Origin: Glycine soja
Lineage: Eukaryota > Streptophyta > Magnoliopsida > Fabales > Fabaceae
Assembly (NCBI RefSeq): GCF_004193775.1
Contig: NC_041012.1
Span: 12,855,223-12,919,222, forward strand
Direction of reading: 5' to 3'
Length of the DNA: 64,000 bases
A model generated the notes under the pieces. It saw only the letters and a program-made list of their open reading frames with translations. It ran no database searches and was not told the DNA's origin. This document shows positions 49,801 to 58,800 of the stretch, one piece after another (positions within the stretch are counted from its first letter, which is position 1; the number at the start of each line of letters is the position of its first letter). Both the position numbers and the translations under genes were made by a program.

Positions 49801-52800
49801 GACTCTCATAACTTTAGTGCTAACATCCATTCCGATTTATTTTTTCTCATTTTTCAGGGTTCTTAGACAGGTGGTTGACAAGTTAGTCAAACTACAGAGG
49901 AATTTTTTATGGGGAGTCGTGTATGATCAAACAAGATTGCCTGGATTCAATGGGAGACGATATGTTTGCCAAAGAAAGAAGGAGGATTGGGAGTCAAAGA
50001 TGTCACTTCATTTAATATATCATTGCTGGGAAAGTGGAAATGGGATTTGTTTCAGAATCAGGGTGAGACTTGGGCAAGAGTTCTAGAATCAAAGTATGGA
50101 GGTTGGAGGAGTCTACTTGGAGAGCAGAGGGCTAGTACTGAATCCTTATGGTGGAGGGATCTGAAGCTAGTATATCAACATCCTCATCAGGGACAGCAGA
50201 TGAACAGAGCAACTTTGTGGAAGGTCGGGCGCGGGGACAAGTTTAAATTTTGGGAGGATAAATGGACAGGTGGAGATAGCCAATTACCAGAGAAGTATCG
50301 AAGATTGTACACCATATCGGATCAGCAACACCAATCCATCCAGCAATTAGGAGCTTTCAATGAAGAAGGGTGGGAGTGGCCTTTCCAGTGGAGGAGACCG
50401 TTGTTTGACAGCGAGATAGAGATGGCAGTCGCATTCCTACAAGAAGTTGAAGGGTTCAGAATCAGCCCGGATTCACAAGATCAGTGGGTGTGGGCGGCAG
50501 AACCAAATGGAAGTTATTCGGCTAGGAGTGCATATAGAGTAATTAGAGAAGGAATATCAGGAGAGGGTCAGGGGGAAGGGTACAAGGAATTATGGAAGCT
50601 AAGGGCACCATCGAAAGTGGCTATGTTTGCTTGGAGGTTATTCAAAGCCAGATTGCCGACCAGGGATAATCTGAAAAGGAAACGGGTTGAGCTGCAGGAC
50701 TATTTATGCCCTTTTTGCAGATCGGTGGAAGAGACTGCAAGCCACTTATTCTTCCACTGCAGCAAAATTATCCACTTATGGTGGGAATCGGCGTCTTGGG
50801 TGAATTTGGTGGGGGTTTTCCCACATCATCCGAGACAGCACTTCCTCCAACATTTTCATGGAGTTCATGAGGGAATGCAGGCGACAAGATGACAAGGGTG
50901 GTGGTTAGCACTGACCTATACTATATGGAAGCACAGAAATAGCATCATTTTCTCCACTGCCACTTTCAATGCTCATAAAGTAATGGACAATGCAGTGTTT
51001 CTATTATGGACATGGCTCAGATGCTTAGACAAGGATTCACATCTCATTTCAATCAGTGGTCTTCAAATATCAAAGATGGCTTTCTTCAGGCACGATTTTA
51101 GGGAGATAGGATTCATTCCTGTACTTTTACCGTTTTGTCATACTTTTCAGCTAGTGTAATCACAATGCATGTTGCTGTATTAGTTTTGAAGTATTCTACT
51201 AAAATATGTACTGTTCAGTACCTCTGGTACTCATTAATGAATATATTTTATTTTGGCTGAGCAAAAAAAAAAAGTTAGAATTTTGCTCCACAAATGTACT
51301 ATCCTCATAATCATTTGTCCAGAAGAATACTAGTGCTTCTCACTTGATGGCAGACTTTATATCTCCAAGGACATGATTCACTCCTCAAAAGTCAAGTCCA
51401 CCTATGCACCTCCTATTTAGAGACTCCTCCAATCCTACCCTCCACTGGTTTTTGCACCCCTCCATTGTCTCCTTTGGGTGCTTCTATTTCAACTTCCTCC
51501 ATCCTCTCATTTTACTACTACTCCCTCAAACCCCACCTCCTTTACCTCTCCTTCCACTCACTCTTCTACTGAATCTTCCTTGTTATAATTATGAGTTATA
51601 CTTATGTGTATCTTTAGAATAGATTTCTGTATCTGTTTTAGCTTATAGTAGAAGACAGAAGTGTGTCCTGTCTTATCAAAGCTTTCAAGCTTCTCTCTCC
51701 TCTTTGTATATATATATATGTTATTTGAATGAAAGATGTGTGTGATATTTTTTCCTAACTACCTCAAAAGCTAAGTTGGTATCAGAGCCAGGTTCCGTCC
51801 GTTGTCACTTCCGGCCGCCATTCTCTCCAACGAACCTAGGGTTCGAACCGCCCTGGAACGCGCGACCCAACCCTGCAGGTTGCGTCGCCATTGGAGTTGT
51901 CACGCGCCGTCACAGCTCCTCGCATTTTCCGGCGTGTGTGGTTCACGCGCCGCCGTCCCGACGTCGGAAGCTCGCCCAACTTGTTTCGGCAGCTTCGTCG
52001 TTCTTCTCTGAGCCTGTTTCAGGTGTTGTTTTTTGATTTTGGCAAGCCTTTATGCCTGCACGTGCCTTCTTCTATCCTTTGTTCCTTTGGGTTTCCATTG
52101 TTGATCAGAAATGGCCTCTTCTGGACCAGTTTTTTCCTTTTCTGGAACCCCAACAATAACAACTACAAAACTGAACTGGAAAAATTTTCTATCTTGGTTT
52201 GCCTCTGTGGAGCTTTGGTTCCTTGGCCAAGGACATCATGACCATTTGGAGAAAGGAGTTGATGCTGTTCCAAATGACCGAAAACTTGAGTGGGAGAAGC
52301 TTGACTATCAACTCTGTGTTGTATTATGGCAATCAGTTGAGCCAGATATTTTGGAGATCCTTAGGTCATTCAAAACGTGTCATTCTTTTGGAAAAAGGCC
52401 CAAGAGATCCTTGCAAATGACATTCAAAGCCTCTTTGATGCAACCATGAAGGTTACAGCTCTCAAACAAACTGGACATGACATGATTGCACATGTAGGAA
52501 AGGCTAGGGCTGCAGTTGAAGAGCTGAAAAAGTTTCTGGTAGCTGACTCATTGGAAGAAATGAATAGAAAACTGGATAAGTTTTACATGGTCCTCATCCT
52601 GAGGAGTCTACACTCTGACTTTGATCATGTGCGTGATCAAGTTCTTGCTGGAGATCAAGTTCCATCAATGGACTCTCTCATCACTAGGTTACTTCGTGTG
52701 CCTCATGCGCTGAAAGAAGAAAATCCAGCTGATGTGGTGGAAACTTCAACAATGGTTGCATCTCGTGGAAGAGAGGGAGGCCGTAATAGTAGAGGAGGCC

Positions 52801-55800
52801 GCAATGGAAAAGGTGGACGTCCTCAATGCACATATTGCAAGAGGATGGGTCACACTCAAGAGAATTGTTATTCCTTGCATGGATTTCCTGAAAAAGTTGC
52901 CAAGGTAGCTCAAACAGAAAAATCAGAGTCTAAGTTCTCTGATGAAGAGTACCAAGAGTATTTGAAGTTGAAATCTGAGAAATCCAGCAGCCAGGTTTCA
53001 CCTTCCTCTGTATCATGTTATTCAACAGCATGTATTTCTCAATCTATTGACGGTTCTAGTCCTTGGATACTTGATTCAGGTGCCTCTGATCATATTTCTG
53101 GTAACAAGTCCTCTTTTACATTCATGTCTTTTCCAAAAATTCCCCATTGTAGCTAATGGTTCCAAAGTTGCAGCTCAAGGAAGTGGTCAAGTCTCTTTGT
53201 CTTCCTCATTAAAGTTGGATTCTGTTTTATTTATTCCTCAGTGTCCCTATAATCTAATTTCATTGAGTCAGTTAACTCGTTCATTAAATTGTTCAATAAC
53301 ATTTACTTCTAATTCCTGTGTTATTCAGGAACATGGCACGGGTCGAGTGATTGGAGAAGGACGTGAATCAAGAGGACTTTACTACCTGAAATCCAACTTT
53401 TCTGTTTCTTGTTCTGCAACTTCAAATCCCAAACTTTTGCATGATCGTCTAGGCCACCCAAGCTTACCAAAGCTGAAAATGATGGTTCCTGGTCTGAAGA
53501 ATCTTCGAGTCCTAGAATGTGAGTCGTGTCAACTAGGAAAACATGTTAGGTCATCATTTCCACAAACTGTCCAAAGATGTAATTCAGCTTTCTCTACCAT
53601 TCATTCTGATATTTGGGGACCAAGCCGGGTTACATCTTTTGGTTTTCGATATTTTGTAACCTTTATTGATGAATTTTCTAGATGTACTTGGGTCTATTTA
53701 ATGAAAGACAGATCTGAACTTTTGCCTATCTTTATGTCCTTTCTCAATGAGATTGAAAACCAATTTGGGAAAATAATTAAGATTTTTAGAAGCGACAATG
53801 CAAAAGAGTATTTCTCTCATGATTTTTCCTCCCTTTTATCTTCAAAAGGCATTTTACATCAATCCACTTGTCCCCATACACCACAGCAAAATGGTATAGC
53901 TGAAAGGAAAAATCGTCATCTTCTTGACACCGCACGCTCACTAATGTTAGCCTTTCATGTTCCTACACACCATTGGGGGGATGCGATTTTTACTGCTTGT
54001 TTCTTAATTAACAGAATGCCTTCATCCTCCCTTGATAATCAAATTCCTCACTCAATCATTTTCCCTCATGATCCATTATTCCATGTTCCACCTAAAGTGT
54101 TTGGTTGTACTTGTTTTGTCCAAGATCTCTCTCCCGGTTTAGACAAACTTTCTGCCCGAGCAATCAAATGTGTCTTTTTAGGTTTTTCTCGTCTTCAAAA
54201 GGGTTACAAATGCTACCCTCCCTCTACTAGGAGATACTATATGTCTGCAGATGTAACCTTCTTTGAAGACACACCCTTCTTTTCACCATCTATGGATCAT
54301 TCTTCTTCCATCCATAATGTTCTTACAATTCCCTCTCCCTGTCCTCTAGATACTTCAAACCAAAATGTCAGTGAAGTTCCATCTTCTCCTCCGCATTCGA
54401 CTAATGTTGGTCCTCCAGTACTTGAAGGTTCACCTCGTGATTTTCATTCTCCTTCAATCACTCCTCAAGCCATGGATCCTGTCATCTCTCATTCCTCTGA
54501 TTCAGACTGGCCCATTGCCATCCGGAAAGGTATTAGATCTACTCGTAATCCTCATCCTATCTATAACTTTTTGAGTTATCATCGTTTGTCTCCTTCATAT
54601 TCTTCTTTTGTTTTTTCTCTATCTTCACATTTTGTCCCTTCTAATGTTCATAAGGCACTTAGTCATCCTGGATGGCGACGGACTATGATTGATGAAATGC
54701 AGGCTCTTGAACATAGTGGTACTTGGGAACTTGTCCCTCTTTCTCCTGGCAAGAAGACAGTGGGTTGTAGATGGGTCTACGCAGTTAAAGTTGGGCCTAA
54801 TGGTGAGATTGATCGACTTAAGGCTCGCTTAGTAGCTAAAGGCTATACTCAGATATATGACCTTGATTATTGTGACACCTTCTCTCCGGTAGATAAAATT
54901 ACTACTGTTCGTTTGTTTCTTGCTATGGCTGCCATGCGTCATTGACCTCTCCATCAGCTTGATATTAAAAATGCATTTCTCCATGGTGACCTTGAAGAGG
55001 AGATTTATATGGAGCAACCTCCTGGGTTTGTTGCTCAGGGGGAGTATGGTCTTGTTTGTAAGCTGTGTCAATCCCTCTATGGGTTGAAGCAATCCCCTCA
55101 GGCTTGGTTTGGTAAATTCAATCATATTGTTCGACTTTTTGGGTTGAAACGTAGTGAGGCTGATCATTTTGTTTTTTATTGTCATGCATCCCCTGGGAAG
55201 TGTGTTTATTTGATAGTATATGTTGATGACATAGTGATTATAGGGAATGATGCTACTAAGATTAGTCAGCTAAAGGAGCACTTATTCAATCATTTCCAGA
55301 CCAAAGACTTGGGAAGTTTGAAGTACTTCCTTGGTATTGAGATGGCTCAGTCAGGAGATGGTGTTGTAATTTCTCAGAGGAAGTACGCTCTTGACATTTT
55401 GAAGGAAACAGGCATGCAGAATTGTAGACCTATTGATGGCCCTATGGATCCGAATTTGAAGCTTCTAGCAGATCAGAGTGAAATGTATCCTAACCCTGAA
55501 AGATATAGAAGACTTGTGGGAAAACTCATTTATCTCACCATCATCAGACCTGGTATTTCCTTTGCTGTTGGAGTGGTGAGTCAATTTATGCAAAATCCCC
55601 GTGTTGATCATTGGAATGTTGTTATACGTATTCTTAGATACATTAAGAGAGCTCCAGGACAAGGATTACTTTATGAAGACAAAGGTAATACACAAGTATC
55701 TGGGTATTGTGATGCAGATTGGGCTGGTTGTCCTATGGATAGGAGATCCACATCCGGATATTGTGTCTCCATTGGCAGGAATGTTATTTCTTGGAAAAGC

Positions 55801-58800
55801 AAGAAGCAATCTGTTGTTGCTCGACCTAGTGCAAAGGCTGAATATAGATCTATGGCTGTGGTTACGTGTGAACTTATGTGGGTTAAGCAAATTCTTGAAG
55901 AATTGAATTTTTGCAAAGTGATGCAAATGAAGCTATATTGTGAAAATCAAGCTGCTCTTCACATTGCTTCAAACCCCGTCTTCCATGAGAGGACTAAGCA
56001 CATTGAGATTGATTGTCACTTCATTCGGGAGAAATTACTGTCTAAAGAAATTGTCACTGAGTTCATTAACTCATGTGATCAGCCAGCAGATATTTTGACT
56101 AAACCCTTAAGGGGGCCTAGGATTCAGGTTATATGTTCCAAGCTTGGAGCATACGATTTATATGCTCCAGCTTGAGGGGGAGTGTTATAATTATGAGTTA
56201 TAATTATGTGTATCTTTAGAATAGATTTTTGTATCTGTTTTAGCTTATAGTAGAAGACAGCAGTGTGTCCTGTCTTATCAAAGCTTTCAAGCTTCTCTCT
56301 CCTCTTTGTATATATATATATATGTTATTTGAATGAAAGATGTGTGTGATATTTTTTCCTCACTACCTCAAAAGCTAAGTTTCCTTATGTTTATCCTCTG
56401 CTGTCACTCCATCCCATCTTCCAGTCCAAATTTCTCAATCCAATTTATCCTGGTTTGTCCATCCATTGCATTCACTCCATGTCTGGCATTTTTAAACCAC
56501 AGTTGTATCCTATCTAATTTATTTGGAGCAACTTTGGTTAAACAGGCTTTGACAATATCCCACTACTGATAGACCATTGGAAGGCGGTCAAATGCATCCT
56601 GTGTTACCAGAGGGCACCCTATGGTCTTCTTCTACAGCAAGCTCAGACAGCACTATCAGCATTTCTCTTTGAACCCTCCATGATGCTGATTGGGCTTCAA
56701 ACCACGATGATTTCCCCTCTACTTCTGTTTCACACATATTTGGACAAACTTAATTTCTTGGTGGTTCATGACTTCATGAAGCAAATACTAGTTGCTCATT
56801 CCAGCAGAGACTACATACAGAAGTTTGGCCTCCATTGCAGCTGAATTCATTAGGATATAAACTCTACTCACTGAACTTCAAATTCCTATTTTCACCCTCA
56901 ATCTAAAGTGAAAATTGCATACTATTCTCACATAATCCAATCCTAGATGCTCACACAAAGCATGTCGAACTTGACACCACGGTTGAGAGAAAGTCATTTT
57001 AACAAGATTTTAATTGGCACATATGTTCCAGCTCAAGACCAGATAGATAATGTCCCAACTAAGCCTTCCTTTAAACTTAGATTCTGCTATCTTGGAGAGA
57101 AACTCAGGGCGTTTGACCATTCACCCTTCTAAGTTTGAAGGGGAGCTACTCCATGTCTGTATTAGTTGTTTCCCAATTCTGTTGCTAATAACAGAGACTT
57201 TTAGTTAATTAGATGCTGCTAGCTGAGTAACTACAACCAAATTCTGTTTCTAATAACAGAATTATTTAGGCCGAGTTCAGTTGGCAACAGACTACAGTTA
57301 AGACATGTGTCCCCACATGACTCTAAATACTAAAGTTCTTGACAATGTTCACTAAGTAATTATTCAATGGATTAATAATGTGGACATAATGCAAGCAATT
57401 TTCACAACTAAGTGCAAAGAGAATAACGAGTTCAATAACATTCATCTATATTGCACAAGCCACAACTCGCATCAATATTCAATTCAATCAAGACTAGTAT
57501 TTGCAAATTTGCAAATCAAAGTTCTAAGCTCTCTACCTGCATAAAAAGGAAAAAAGCTAAGTGGTCTACAATTAATGAATGTCAAAAAATTATAAAAGCA
57601 AAATACAAGCAAATTATGTTCCTTCTATACTTTTCTAGGAGTGCGTGACTTTTGTCTTGGGCTCCATATGACAAGCCCAACAAAAGTTACACAACAAACT
57701 TTAAACTTATATTCACCAACCTTTTTTCAAGAGATGATGCTTCTAACAAAGCATACAAACTGAATGTGTTCAGATCCTTTTGTATAGATATACATTTCAT
57801 GATTAAATTAACTATAAAAACCCTGAATCTTTATCCTTGTCAAGTCAACAGACATAATGAGGTCATACTCACCTCTTCACTAACAAAAAGGCGCAAAGTG
57901 TTGTAGTACAAGACCCGACGAGGCCCTACAAGATAAACCAGATTTGAAGAAGAAGAATAATCTGCTAATTGAATAACGTATCAAACATATAGAATAAGGT
58001 CAATAACATTGTTTCTGATAACATAATTAGCAGTATAAAATGATACACATATACTATCAGCTATTTACTGAATTTAACAAAGAAAAAACTTTGAAGTGTA
58101 GAACACAGCCTTAAAATCAAGAGTAAAGCCTCAATTTAGTCCCTCAAAGATTAAGGAGTTGCCACATTAGCCCTCGAAACAGTTTTGTAGCTAAACTAAT
58201 CACTAAAATTATTCCTCCAAGGATTTTTTCACCGAAGTACTCCCTCAAACACAAAACAGTAACCAAATTTTTACATAAGATTAAAGTGATACGTTAACAC
58301 AACAGGACAAATTGGAACAATTGTGCATCTTTAAGGGACTACTTTGGTGGACATATCTTTGGAAGACAAATATGGCAACACTTCAATTATTAACAGATCA
58401 ATTTGCTGACAAAAGCGTTAAAAGGAGTATATATTGACACCCTAATCAAGAACCAAATAGAGGGTTCACTATAAACCAATGATCTGCACAAGTTCTAACC
58501 AAGACTATTCTACCGTAATGAGATTCAGCAACAAACTACAAAATATAATATCTTCTTTTACATGCCACCAGGAGAATGAAATATCAAATGCAACACTTAA
58601 AATTAAAAGGCATAGAATCTCACTCTAAAACCAATGATCTGCAAAAGCTCTAACCAAGACTATTCAACCGTAATGAGATTCAGCAACAAACTACAAAATA
58701 TAATATCTTTTACATGCCACCAAGAGAATGAAATATCAAAACGCAACACAATAAAAAGCATCGAATCTCACTCTTAAGTACCAGAAGCCCCAGGGAAGCA

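Larger units (their letters stand above)
46640..51271 (+). mobile_element. L1-type LINE H, full span with 16-bp target duplication
   Basis: The exact duplication AAGTTAGAATTTTGCT lies at 46624-46639 and 51272-51287, the second copy directly after a poly(A) run. The 4.6-kb unit begins ATCAAGTATCACTTC and has a GA-rich microsatellite near 46690. ORF1 carries an RNA-binding motif, followed by endonuclease, RT and a zinc-binding tail. It has stops, frameshifts and an internal deletion. It sits in copia I and runs antisense to the host gene. Confidence 0.92.
51581..56380 (+). mobile_element. Ty1/copia element G, nearly complete
   Basis: LTRs 51581-51776 and 56183-56380 are flanked by the exact duplication TTCCT (51576-51580, 56381-56385). 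The primer site TGGTATCAGAGCCA abuts the 5' LTR and the purine tract TTGAGGGGGAG precedes the 3' LTR. I count four substitutions and a 2-bp TA-repeat difference between LTRs. The polyprotein has all domains with two frameshifts and one stop. The LTR 3' terminus reads AAGT and not CA. It runs antisense to the host gene and lies in intron 4. Confidence 0.95.
46170..57146 (+). mobile_element. Old copia element I, split by LINE H and copia G
   Basis: Segments 46170-46639, 51288-51575 and 56386-57146 line up as integrase, the integrase-RT linker, and RNase H. RNase H shows [18 protein letters not shown] at 56679 onwards and [20 protein letters not shown] near 57030, ending with the purine tract AGTTTGAAGGGGAG at 57133-57146. 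RT is missing. It must predate both inserted elements. LTRs are not delimited. Confidence 0.7.
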
